DNA of 8,508 nt from Actinomycetota bacterium (lineage in GTDB: Bacteria > Actinomycetota > Thermoleophilia > Gaiellales > Gaiellaceae): NCBI GenBank assembly GCA_005883235.1, contig VAYE01000207.1, forward strand, positions 1 through 8,508, read 5' to 3'. A program made the position numbers and the translations under genes. Of the stretch, positions 1-7,117 are shown piece by piece. Below the pieces are notes generated by a model. The model saw only the letters and a program-made list of their open reading frames with translations, did no database searches and was not told where the DNA came from. Numbering within the stretch: the stretch's first letter is position 1; every line of letters begins with the position of its first letter.

Positions 1-168
1 TAATCGCCGCCTTGTCTGTTTCGGCCAGTAGGCTGGCCATGTCCGCAATCCGTGAAAGGCCCCGGCCGTTGCGGCCGCGCCGACAACGGCCCAGGTGTGC
101 GGCGCAACCCTCGTCCCCATGCGCCCTGGCGACCCCGCACCACCTCCTAACGCGCCGCGTCTGCGCGA
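1..168. other. Left-edge region without a convincing gene
   Basis: No reading frame here looks like a known protein. Two small hairpins are visible: 23-28 with 33-38 (6 bp, 4-nt loop) and 64-71 with 84-91 (8 bp, 12-nt loop). On the minus strand an ATG at 40 opens a frame reading MASLLAETDKAAI toward the left edge. This could be the first codons of a leftward gene, but 13 residues and no clear ribosome binding site give no way to confirm it. A plus-strand open frame from 12 to 317 is Arg/Pro/Ser-rich, matches nothing I know, and overlaps the helicase start; I treat it as chance. The first ~60 bases are less GC-rich than the rest. Confidence 0.4.
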
Positions 169-199
169 GCCATGACCGGGGTCAGACCCCGGTCATGGC
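169..199. repeat. Perfect 31-bp palindrome, 15-bp arms, 1-nt centre
   Basis: The arms 169-183 and 185-199 are exact reverse complements around a single A at 184; the core reads ACCGGGGTC-A-GACCCCGGT. A perfect stem of this length in an intergenic space is not expected by chance. It could be a dispersed REP-like palindrome, the foot of a lost mobile element, or a hairpin terminator for a gene to the left, although no T-run follows on either side. It lies 88 bp before the helicase start, outside the likely core promoter. Confidence 0.75.
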
Positions 200-274
200 C
201 CCGCGCTGCGGCGAAAGCCCCAACGCGTTTCACATTCATCGCGATTCGGTGACGACGCCGTCGGCTCGCCGAGT

Positions 275-280
275 TAGCGT
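275..280 (+). promoter_or_regulatory. Candidate -10 element (TAGCGT) for leaderless uvrD2
   Basis: TAGCGT fits the TAnnnT -10 consensus and is followed by exactly 6 nt (281-286) before the GTG at 287. That would put the transcription start on the first base of the start codon. No -35-like hexamer is evident and there is no Shine-Dalgarno sequence. The same geometry recurs at two other genes in this window, which is the main support. Confidence 0.5.
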
Positions 281-286
281 TGGGGC

Positions 287-2143
287 GTGGACGCCGAGCG
301 GATCCTCGACGATCTGAACCCCGAGCAGCGACGCGCCGCCGAGGCGGTCCGCGGCCCTGTCTGCATCCTCGCCGGCGCCGGCTCCGGCAAGACGACGACC
401 ATCACCCGCCGCATCGCGAACCAGGTCGCGACCCACACGTTCGCGCCGACCCAGATCCTCGCCGTCACCTTCACCGACAAGGCGGCCGGCGAGCTCCGCG
501 CCAGGCTCGCGGCGCTCGGCGCGCCCGGCGTCACCGCCCGCACCTTCCACTCCGCCGCGCTCGCTCAGCTCCGCCACTTCGCACCCGACCGGATCGGTCG
601 CATCCTCGCCTCGAAGGCGCTCCTGCTGCGGCAGATCGGGAACACCCTCCCGGGCGCGTACCGCTTCCGGCCGGCCGGCGACCTCGCGACCGAGGTCGAG
701 TGGGCGAAGAACCGCCGTCTCACGCTGGAGACGTACCGGGCCGCACTCGCCGAGGCGGAGCACGACCCGCCGATCCCGCCCGACCTGATGGCGCGCGTCT
801 TCCGCGAGTACGAGCGCCGTAAGGCCGCCGCCGACCTCGTCGACTTCGAGGACATCCTGGCCCTCGCGATCGACCTCTACGACGAGGACGACTGGGCGCT
901 CGGTACCTTCCGGGAGCGCTACCGCGCCTTCACCGTGGACGAGTACCAGGACGTGAACCTGCTCCAGCAGACGCTCCTCGACCGCTGGCTCGGCGCGAGC
1001 GACGAGCTCTGCGCGGTCGGCGACGACTACCAGTCGATCTACTCGTTCACAGGCGCGACGCCCGAGTACCTCCTGGCGCTTCCGCGGCGCTTCCCGCATG
1101 CGACCGTCGTCCGGCTGGAAGAGAACTACCGCTCCTCGCCCGAGGTGCTCGAGCTGACGAACCGGCTCGTGCCGCGGCTCGGCGGAGCGGAGAAGGTGTT
1201 GCGTGCGACGAGACCGTCGGGGCCGCCGCCCGACCTCCGCGGCTTCTCCGGCCCGGACGAGGAGGCGGCGTTCCTCGCCGAGTGCGTCCGTGCCCTGGCC
1301 GAAGAGGGCGTGCCGCTCGAGGAGATGGCCGTCCTCTTCCGCACGAACGCGCGCTCGGCCGACTTCGAGGCGACGCTGCACGCGGCCGGCATCCCGTTCC
1401 AGGGCGCGTCGCTCCTCGCGCGCGAGGGCGCGCGCGGGCTGCTGAAGCGGCTGCGGGGCGCCTCGGGCCCGGCGGAGAAGGTCGTGCGGCGCGTGGCGCA
1501 GGAGCTCGGCTGGGTTCCGTATCCACCGGAGGGCCTCGGCGAGCGAGAGCAGACGCGGCAGTCCGATCTCGCGCGCATCGTCGCGGTGGCGGAGGGGCTC
1601 GACGACGTCTCGGAGCTGGAGACGGAGCTGGAACGGCTCTTCGGGTCCGGGGCGGCGCGCGGCGTCCACCTCCTCACGCTCCACCGCGCCAAGGGCCTGG
1701 AGTTCGACGCCGTCTTCCTCCCCCGGCTCGAGGCGGGCGAGCTGCCGATCCGGCAGGCCAAGAGCGAGGCCGCGGTGTCCGAGGAGCGGCGCCTGCTCTA
1801 CGTGGGCATGACGCGCGCGCGTCGCCACCTCGCGCTGACCTGGGCGGGCCGGCCGAGCCGGTTCCTTGCGGAGCTCGGCGCCGAGACGGCACCGTCGCGT
1901 GAGCACCGCCGCCTGCGTGAGGAGGATCTGCCGCCCGCCGGCCGGGCGCTCAAGGCCTGGCGGCTCGAACGAGCCCGCGCCGACGCGGTGCCCGCGTACG
2001 TCGTCTTCGACGACCGGACGCTCGAGGAGATCGTCCGCCGCGCGCCTGCCTCGACCTCCGAGCTCGCTGCCGTTCCCGGGATCGGCCCCGCCCGCCTCGA
2101 GCGCTACGGCGCCGAGGTGCTCGCGGTGCTCTCCGCCGCGTAG
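287..2143 (+). CDS. uvrD2: UvrD2-like superfamily 1A DNA helicase with C-terminal HRDC domain
   Basis: ATP-dependent 3'-5' DNA helicase of the UvrD/Rep/PcrA group, cytoplasmic, expected to act in DNA repair. The 618-aa protein shows the helicase motifs in order: Q motif LNPEQ (10-14), Walker A GAGSGKTT (30-37), motif II VDEYQD (217-222), motif III GDDYQSIYSFTGA (245-257), motif IV EENYRSS (278-284), motif V TLHRAKGLEFD (464-474) and motif VI EERRLLYVGMTRARRHL (499-515). Residues ~555-618 form an HRDC domain, ending in a helix-hairpin-helix-like PGIGPARLERYG. HRDC fusion is the signature of actinobacterial UvrD2. Mycobacterial UvrD2 carries a four-cysteine zinc motif before HRDC; this linker has no cysteine. 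The start is fixed by an in-frame TAG at 275-277: GTG 287 is the first usable codon after it and the Q motif follows at once. The 3' end overlaps the convergent DUF354 gene by 40 bp. The family is certain; the UvrD2 assignment is strong. Confidence 0.95.
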   Translation: MDAERILDDLNPEQRRAAEAVRGPVCILAGAGSGKTTTITRRIANQVATHTFAPTQILAVTFTDKAAGELRARLAALGAPGVTARTFHSAALAQLRHFAPDRIGRILASKALLLRQIGNTLPGAYRFRPAGDLATEVEWAKNRRLTLETYRAALAEAEHDPPIPPDLMARVFREYERRKAAADLVDFEDILALAIDLYDEDDWALGTFRERYRAFTVDEYQDVNLLQQTLLDRWLGASDELCAVGDDYQSIYSFTGATPEYLLALPRRFPHATVVRLEENYRSSPEVLELTNRLVPRLGGAEKVLRATRPSGPPPDLRGFSGPDEEAAFLAECVRALAEEGVPLEEMAVLFRTNARSADFEATLHAAGIPFQGASLLAREGARGLLKRLRGASGPAEKVVRRVAQELGWVPYPPEGLGEREQTRQSDLARIVAVAEGLDDVSELETELERLFGSGAARGVHLLTLHRAKGLEFDAVFLPRLEAGELPIRQAKSEAAVSEERRLLYVGMTRARRHLALTWAGRPSRFLAELGAETAPSREHRRLREEDLPPAGRALKAWRLERARADAVPAYVVFDDRTLEEIVRRAPASTSELAAVPGIGPARLERYGAEVLAVLSAA

Positions 2144-3036
2144 GCGGACAGGAGCAGCGCCAGCAGCTCGGCCGGGTCGCGGCGCACGCGCCCGTCGCCG
2201 CCGCTCTCGCGGACGCCGAGCGCAGCCGCCTCGCGGTTCATCGTCCCCCCCGCCGAGACGACGAGGTCGGCGAGCGCGATGAGGCTCTGCGCGTCGACCG
2301 CCCGCTCGGGAACGATCACCGACGGGAGGTCGAGGCCGCGGACGAACTCGCGCTGCTCCTCGGTGCGCGGGAGCACCACGGCGTGGACGCCCTCGTCGCT
2401 GCCGAGCGCGTCGAGCGTCCGCGGGAATAGCGGGTTCGAGTGCCGGTGGTAGAGCGAGACGTCCGGCGGCGGACGCAGCACGACGAGCACGCGCTCCGGG
2501 TCGAGCGGCCACGGGTCGAGGACGTGCCGGTCGGGCTCGAAGTCGGCGAGGTAGTACTCCTCCTTCAGGCCCGGGTACTGGAGGAGCTTCGGCGGCTCGG
2601 CGCCGTAGCGGGCGAGGCGGTCGGCCGGGATCGTGTCGGGCACGACGACGCGCGTGGCCGCGCGGCAGCCGAGCTGGTGCTGGAGCCACGCGAACTCGTA
2701 GTCGAAGGTGGTCGAGCTCGGGATCCCGAGCCGCCGCGCCGTCATCGTCAGCTCGTGCGAGCCGTGCGCGAGCGCCACGTCGAAGTCGCGCCCGCGCGCC
2801 CAGCGCCGCAGCGCGTGCAGCCGGCTCCAGAGCTGCCGCGCCTTGCCGAGCCGCGACCGGCCGCCGTGCCGCCCGATCACCTTGGCCTCGATCCCGTGCA
2901 GCTCGAGGAGCTGGAGCGTCTGCGCGTACTCCCGCGCGGTGACCTCGACCTCGTCACCGCGGCGGCGCAGGAGCTCGATCAGCGGCCGGAAGACGAGGAC
3001 ATGGGCCGACGCGGTCATGTCCACCCAAACCCTCAT
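2104..3036 (-). CDS. DUF354 family GT-B-like protein with an apparent internal deletion
   Basis: Member of DUF354 (Pfam PF04007), a family with a GT-B fold like MurG and UDP-GlcNAc 2-epimerase, often found in glycan clusters; no reaction is firmly established. Family hallmarks: an N-terminal strand ending in SAHVLVFRPLIE (about 10-21), TAREYAQTL, a GRHGG loop, the QYPGLKEEYYLADF segment, LRPPPDVSLYH, VLPRTEEQREF, and the probable nucleotide-sugar loop SAGGTMNREAA. After LG at residue 274 homologues normally continue with a TPVYT..GRLGAVD segment of some 40-50 residues. Here the chain jumps to RESGGDGRVRRDP and the usual C-terminal helix. The length, 310 aa, is short for the family. The frame stays open, so it is annotated as a CDS, but function is doubtful. 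ATG 3036 lies 5 bp after the asnB stop, with no strong ribosome binding site, which suggests translational coupling. The tail (AESTASTSAP) overlaps the end of uvrD2. Confidence 0.85.
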   Translation of the reverse strand: MRVWVDMTASAHVLVFRPLIELLRRRGDEVEVTAREYAQTLQLLELHGIEAKVIGRHGGRSRLGKARQLWSRLHALRRWARGRDFDVALAHGSHELTMTARRLGIPSSTTFDYEFAWLQHQLGCRAATRVVVPDTIPADRLARYGAEPPKLLQYPGLKEEYYLADFEPDRHVLDPWPLDPERVLVVLRPPPDVSLYHRHSNPLFPRTLDALGSDEGVHAVVLPRTEEQREFVRGLDLPSVIVPERAVDAQSLIALADLVVSAGGTMNREAAALGVRESGGDGRVRRDPAELLALLLSAYAAESTASTSAP

Positions 3037-3041
3037 ATGAA

Positions 3042-4934
3042 CTAGTGCACGAGGCCTTCGAGCTCCCGCCCGGAGAGTGGTTGGGGGGTGCGCTCGACGT
3101 GGCGCTGGTGCCAGAGCGTGAAGGCGAGGAGGCCCCAGAGCTGGCGGCTTCGGTCCTCGCGGCCGGAGACATGGTCGTCGAGGACGCGTCCCACGGCGCC
3201 AGCGCTGAAGAAGCCCTGGCGCTCGAGGGTCTCGCGGGACAGTACCTCGCGCGCGAACGGCTCCAGGTCACCGCGCAGCCACGCACCGGCGGGAATCGAG
3301 AAGCCGCGCTTGCGGCCGTAGACGATCTTCCGCGGCAGGAGCGGCGCCGCAGCGCGCCGGAGCAGCACCTTCTTCGCGAGGCCGCGCACTTTTTGCCGGT
3401 CGGGGAGCGCGAGCGCGAGGTTCGACACGACGGTGTCGCAGAACGGCACGCGCGCCTCGAGCGAGTGCGCCATCGAGGCACGGTCGGTCTTCACGAGCAG
3501 GTCATCGACGAGGTAGAGGCCGAGGTCGACGTCCTGGAGCCGCGCGAGCAGCTCGGCATCCCCGGTCTCCGCGAAGCGGTCGCGAAGCAGGTCCACCGGG
3601 TCGGACCGTGAGCGCCGGCCGGTCACCTCCGCCCGCGCCTCCGCGGAGAAGATCTCCTTCCAGGCGTGGTGGCGCTCGAGCGGCGGCAGGTGCGCGGCGC
3701 GGACGAACCGCTTCGCGCGGTAGTCGAAGCTCGCCTTCGCCGTCGAGCTCGGCAGGAGCTCGACGAGCGGCCGCGCGAGCCGCGCGAGCCCGCCGGCGCG
3801 CGCCGCGAGCAGGTCGGCCGCGTACGTGTAGTAGCCGCCGAAGAGCTCGTCGCCCCCCTCGCCCGAGAGCGCGACCTTCACGTCCTCGGCCGCGAGCCGC
3901 GAGACGAGGTACGTCGGCAGAGCGGACGAGTCCGCGAAGGGCTCGTCGAACGCGTCCGCCAAGGCGGGCAGGAGCAGCGCTGCGTCGGGCCGCAGGACGA
4001 GCTCGCGGTGGCGTGTCCCGTACCGCTCGACGACGAGCCGCGCGTTCGCCAGCTCGTCGAAGGAGCGCTCCTCGAAGCCGATCGAGAAGGTCCGCAGCGG
4101 CTCGGACGACTCCTCCGCCGCGAGTGCGGCGAGCACCGACGAGTCGATCCCGCCCGAGAGGAGCACGCCGACGGGCACGTCGCTGACGAGGTGCGCGCGC
4201 ACCGAGTCGCGCAGGCGCGCGCGCAGCTCCTCGGCGAGCTCGGCGTCTTCCTCGCCCCGCACCTCGTCCGCGGGCACCGGCGCCGGCCGCGCGAAACGCC
4301 GCAGCGCCACCTCGCCCGCCTCCCAGGCAAGCACGTGCCCGGGCGGAAGCTTGCGGCACTCCCGGAAGATCGTCAGCGGCGCCGGGATCGAGTTGAAGGC
4401 GAGGAACGCTTCGAGCGCGTCGAGGTCGACCTCGCCGCGTGGCAGCGCGCGGAGCTCCGAGGCGAATGCGAGCTCGCCGTCGACATGGCGGTACAGGAGC
4501 GGCTTGATCCCGAACCGGTCGCGCGCGAGCACGAGCCGTCCCGCCCCGCGCCCGTCCCAGATCGCGACCGCGAACATCCCGCGCAGCCGGCGCGCGAAGT
4601 CGTCGCCGTGCTCCTCGTACAGGTGGACGAGCACCTCGGTGTCGCAGCGGGTGCGGAAGCGATGACCGGCCGCCTCGAGCTCTCGCCGCAGCTCCCCGTG
4701 GTTGTAGATCTCCCCGTTCTGGACGACGTGGACGGCGCCGTCCTCGTTCGCGATCGGCTGGTCGCCGCCCTCGAGGTCGATGATCGAGAGCCGGCGCGCC
4801 GCGAGCCCGACACCGCCCTCGACGAACGACCCGTCGGAGTCGGGGCCGCGGTGGACAAGCGTGGCGCTCATCTCCGCCAGCCGCGCGGGGTCGACGGCGC
4901 CGCGAGAGGACGCGATTCCGCAGATCCCGCACAC
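3042..4934 (-). CDS. asnB: Asparagine synthase, glutamine-hydrolysing (AsnB-type amidotransferase)
   Basis: Two-domain cytoplasmic enzyme. The N-terminal class II glutaminase releases ammonia from glutamine, and the C-terminal ATP-pyrophosphatase domain activates aspartate or a related carboxylate through an adenylate. Seen: catalytic Cys2 directly after the initiator, RLSIIDL (48-54), NGEIYNH (73-79) and CDTEV around Asp98 for glutamine binding; the pyrophosphate loop SGGIDSS (260-266); SGEGGDE (357-363); and the VKTDR segment around Lys482. All key residues are present. The GTG start at 4934 is forced, because Cys must be residue 2. The length of 630 aa and the C-terminal LWGLLAFTLWHQRH resemble the longer AsnB-like proteins of polysaccharide loci more than E. 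coli AsnB (about 554 aa), so the acceptor may not be free aspartate. It is upstream of, and probably cotranscribed with, the DUF354 gene, and divergent from the antiporter across 19 bp. Confidence 0.95.
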   Translation of the reverse strand: MCGICGIASSRGAVDPARLAEMSATLVHRGPDSDGSFVEGGVGLAARRLSIIDLEGGDQPIANEDGAVHVVQNGEIYNHGELRRELEAAGHRFRTRCDTEVLVHLYEEHGDDFARRLRGMFAVAIWDGRGAGRLVLARDRFGIKPLLYRHVDGELAFASELRALPRGEVDLDALEAFLAFNSIPAPLTIFRECRKLPPGHVLAWEAGEVALRRFARPAPVPADEVRGEEDAELAEELRARLRDSVRAHLVSDVPVGVLLSGGIDSSVLAALAAEESSEPLRTFSIGFEERSFDELANARLVVERYGTRHRELVLRPDAALLLPALADAFDEPFADSSALPTYLVSRLAAEDVKVALSGEGGDELFGGYYTYAADLLAARAGGLARLARPLVELLPSSTAKASFDYRAKRFVRAAHLPPLERHHAWKEIFSAEARAEVTGRRSRSDPVDLLRDRFAETGDAELLARLQDVDLGLYLVDDLLVKTDRASMAHSLEARVPFCDTVVSNLALALPDRQKVRGLAKKVLLRRAAAPLLPRKIVYGRKRGFSIPAGAWLRGDLEPFAREVLSRETLERQGFFSAGAVGRVLDDHVSGREDRSRQLWGLLAFTLWHQRHVERTPQPLSGRELEGLVH

Positions 4935-4953
4935 GGGGTCTTACTCTAGAGAG
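4935..4953. promoter_or_regulatory. 19-bp divergent intergenic space with overlapping -10 elements
   Basis: This is all the DNA between the GTG of asnB (minus) and the GTG of the antiporter (plus). On the plus strand TACTCT (4942-4947) precedes the antiporter GTG by 6 nt. On the minus strand TAGAGT (4948-4943) precedes the asnB GTG by 8 nt. The two hexamers share five base pairs and sit on the palindrome CTCTAGAG (4944-4951). No Shine-Dalgarno sequence fits either gene, so both mRNAs would be leaderless or nearly so. Any -35 contacts would have to lie inside the opposite gene's coding sequence. Confidence 0.5.
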
Positions 4954-6543
4954 GTGGCGTTCAGCAGCCACGACGAGCTCATCCTGCTCGGGCTCCTCGC
5001 CGCCGTCGCGACGCTGATGGCGCTCGCGCCGACGCTGCGCATCCCGTACCCGATCCTCCTCGTCGCCGGCGGTCTCGCGCTCGGCTTCATCCCGGGCGTC
5101 CCGAGGCTCGTGCTCCCGCCGGACCTCGTGCTCGTCGGGGTGCTGCCCCCGCTCCTCTACTCGGCCGGCTTCTTCACCTCGTTGCGCGACTTCCGCGTGA
5201 ACGCGCAGCCGATCTCGCTGCTCGCGACCGGGCTCGTCGCGACGACGATGGCCGCGGTCGCGGTCGTCGCCCACCGGGCCGTCGGGCTCGGTTGGGCGCC
5301 TGCCTTCGTGCTAGGAGCGGTCGTGGCGCCGACCGACCCGATCGCGGCGACCGCGATCGCGAGCCGGCTCGGTGTCCCGCGGCGCGTCGTGACCATCGTC
5401 GAAGGCGAGAGCCTCGTGAACGACGCGACCGCGCTCGTCCTCTACCGCGCCGCCGTCGTCGCCGCGGTCGCGGGAACGTTCTCGCTCGGCGACGCCGCGC
5501 TGCGCCTCGTCGTCAGCGTGGCCGGCGGGGTCGCCGTCGGGCTGGCGGTCGGCTGGCTCGTCGCGCTCGTCCGGGTCCGGCTCGACAACATCCCCGCGGA
5601 GATCGCGATCTCGATCCTGACGGGCTACCTCGCGTACATTCCCGCGAGCGCGCTGCACGTCTCCGGCGTGCTGGCGGCGGTCACCGTCGGGGTCTACCTC
5701 GGCTGGCGCGCGCCCGAGCTCTCGACCCCGGCGATGCGGATGCAGGGGAACGCCGTCTGGGAGACGCTCGTCTTCCTCGTGAACGCGCTCCTCTTCACGC
5801 TCGTCGGGCTCCAGCTGCGGCCGATCCTCGACGCGCTCTCGGGGCACTCGACGTCGAGCCTGATCGGAGACGCCGTCCTCGTCACCGCGACGGTCATCGC
5901 CGTCCGGCTCGTGTGGATCTTCCCGCACACGCTCCTGGCGCGCTTGCTCTTCCCCAGCCTGCGCGCGCGTGACACGACCGTGCCCTGGGGAGAGGCGATC
6001 GTGATCGGCTGGACGGGGATGCGCGGCGCCGTGTCGCTCGCGGCGGCGCTCGCGTTGCCCCTGAGCACCGCCTCAGGCGCGGCCTTTCCCTCGCGCGAGC
6101 TCATCGTCTTCCTCGCCTTCTGCGTCATCCTCGGAACGCTCGTCGTGCAGGGCCTGAGCCTGCCCGGTGTGATCCGGTTGACGGGGCTCGAGGAGGACAC
6201 GGCACCGGCGCGCGAGGAGGCGAAGGCGCGACTTCGCGCGGCCGACGCGGCGCTCGAGCGGCTCGAGGAGCTCCGGGAGGAGGACTGGGTCCGCGAGGAG
6301 ACGGCCGACCGGATGCGCGGTCTGTACAACTTCCGCCGCAACAGGTTCACGGCGCGCTTCGACGAAGGCGACGACGGCGCGATCGAGCAGCAGTCCGTCG
6401 CCTACCAGCGCCTACGCCGCGAGCTGCTGGAGGCCGAGCGCGCCGCCGTCGTCGAGCTCCGCCGCATCGGCCGGATCAACGACGACGTGATGTACCGCGT
6501 CTTCCGCGACCTCGACCTGGAGGATTCGCGGTTAGAGGTGTAG
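4954..6543 (+). CDS. CPA1 family Na+/H+ antiporter (NhaP/YjcE type)
   Basis: Integral membrane monovalent cation/proton antiporter for pH and sodium homeostasis. The 529-aa protein has a hydrophobic N-terminal ~410 residues with about a dozen membrane segments by eye. CPA1 transport-core motifs are present: PTDP (Thr127, Asp128) and EGESLVND with the Asn-Asp pair at 156-157, the ion-binding pair of electroneutral CPA1 exchangers. The conserved WTGMRGAVSLA block is at 353-363. Residues ~412-529 form a charged helical cytoplasmic tail (ARLRAADAALERLEEL and onward) as in the bacterial a-cpa1 group. The frame is open upstream to an ATG at 4780, but that extension lies antisense in asnB and is Ser/Pro/Arg-rich, so GTG 4954 is preferred; the first membrane segment starts about eight residues later. 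A TACTCT -10 lies 6 nt before it. The end overlaps the remnant sugar transferase by 12 bp. Family confident; cation preference (Na+ or K+) not decidable. Confidence 0.93.
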   Translation: MAFSSHDELILLGLLAAVATLMALAPTLRIPYPILLVAGGLALGFIPGVPRLVLPPDLVLVGVLPPLLYSAGFFTSLRDFRVNAQPISLLATGLVATTMAAVAVVAHRAVGLGWAPAFVLGAVVAPTDPIAATAIASRLGVPRRVVTIVEGESLVNDATALVLYRAAVVAAVAGTFSLGDAALRLVVSVAGGVAVGLAVGWLVALVRVRLDNIPAEIAISILTGYLAYIPASALHVSGVLAAVTVGVYLGWRAPELSTPAMRMQGNAVWETLVFLVNALLFTLVGLQLRPILDALSGHSTSSLIGDAVLVTATVIAVRLVWIFPHTLLARLLFPSLRARDTTVPWGEAIVIGWTGMRGAVSLAAALALPLSTASGAAFPSRELIVFLAFCVILGTLVVQGLSLPGVIRLTGLEEDTAPAREEAKARLRAADAALERLEELREEDWVREETADRMRGLYNFRRNRFTARFDEGDDGAIEQQSVAYQRLRRELLEAERAAVVELRRIGRINDDVMYRVFRDLDLEDSRLEV

Positions 6544-7039
6544 TGACTGGCGGAGGACCCGCCAGCCGGTGGCCGCGAGCGTGCGCAGGTAGAGGCGCAC
6601 CGAGCGGTCGGCGATCCATTCCAGGCGGTCCGACGAGGCTCATGTCCCCGCGGAGCACGTTCCAGAGCTGGGGGAGCTCGTCGAGCTGCGCCGCCCGGAG
6701 CCACCCGCCGACCCGCGTCGTCTCGGCGCGCGTCCGCGCGACGAGCTCCGGCCCGAGGTACGGCCCGAGCCGTTCCTCCGCGCCACGCCGAAGCGTCCGG
6801 AACTTCCGCATCGTGAAGACGCGACCGCCGAGCCCGACCCGCTCGCCGCGGTAGAAGAGCGGCCGTCCACTCGTCGCGAGCACGAGCGCGGCGATCACGA
6901 GCGCCACCGGCAGCAAGAGCAGCAGGAAGAGGTCGGAGAAGAGGACGTCGAGGGTGCGGAGCGCGACGTCGACCCTCCGATCGACCGAGCTCTCTCGCGC
7001 GAGCCTCGAGTAGCGCTTCGCGATCGATTCGCTCACCAC
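6532..7039 (-). pseudogene. Bacterial sugar transferase (initiating phosphoglycosyltransferase), disrupted
   Basis: Small monotopic phosphoglycosyltransferase (Pfam PF02397), which loads a sugar-1-phosphate onto undecaprenyl phosphate to begin surface-glycan synthesis. From GTG 7039 (or GTG 7036) the frame gives a basic N-terminus, a hydrophobic membrane-inserting helix (LFLLLLLPVALVIAALVLA), RGERVGLGGRVFTMRKFRTL, then LDELPQLWNVLRGDMSLVGP with the catalytic Asp-Glu pair at 120-121. After SLVGP (~6626) the frame continues as Pro/Arg-rich noise to a stop at 6476, inside the antiporter. A second frame from ~6627 to the TAA at 6534-6532 reads LEWIADRSVRLYLRTL...WRVLRQSLHL, which looks like the family's normal C-terminus. 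The part between (PRPE..., the RH.V.PG.TG.AQV.G region, about 50-55 residues) is absent. An open frame extends upstream to 7225, but its sequence is unlike the family and antisense to hicA. Recognition is strong; real decay versus assembly error is undecided. Confidence 0.8.
6547..6565 (+). terminator. Possible hairpin terminator after the antiporter
   Basis: A 7-bp GC-rich perfect stem (CTGGCGG 6547-6553 with CCGCCAG 6559-6565, 5-nt loop) begins 3 bp after the antiporter stop. No T-run follows, as is common for high-GC actinobacterial hairpins. It lies inside the C-terminal coding remnant of the convergent sugar transferase, so the symmetry could be incidental. Confidence 0.3.
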
Positions 7040-7117
7040 GGGCCTCGCCAGTCTAAGCCCGTTGGGTATCACTTCGAGACATCTGGCGCAGGCCCCCGGA
7101 TCGAACCTACGATCGAG

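Noticed and set aside
1..40. Possible start of a leftward gene (MASLLAETDKAAI) at the left edge
   Set aside because: Only 13 codons, no clear ribosome binding site or family match; noted in the region entry but not annotated as a gene.
236..2689. Very long minus-strand open frame (817 codons) antisense to uvrD2
   Set aside because: Arg/Ala/Gly/Glu-rich low-complexity product with no family resemblance, crossing two recognisable genes; a typical high-GC shadow frame.
3666..4949. Long plus-strand frame (427 codons) antisense to asnB
   Set aside because: Composition is the complement pattern of asnB codons (Arg, Val, Glu, Leu runs), with no motif.
4780..4953. N-terminal extension of the antiporter to an ATG at 4780
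   Set aside because: The extra 58 residues are Ser/Pro/Arg-rich, antisense to the conserved glutaminase domain of asnB, and unlike the N-terminus of CPA1 antiporters.
3502..5274. Long minus-strand frame (590 codons) overlapping asnB and the antiporter start
   Set aside because: Arg-rich product without domains; asnB, in another frame of the same strand, explains the DNA with intact catalytic motifs.
7090..7112. Minus-strand GGTTCGATCC resembling a tRNA T-loop
   Set aside because: The flanking bases do not form a T-stem, no acceptor stem or other arms can be drawn, and the would-be 5' part lies in hicA coding sequence.
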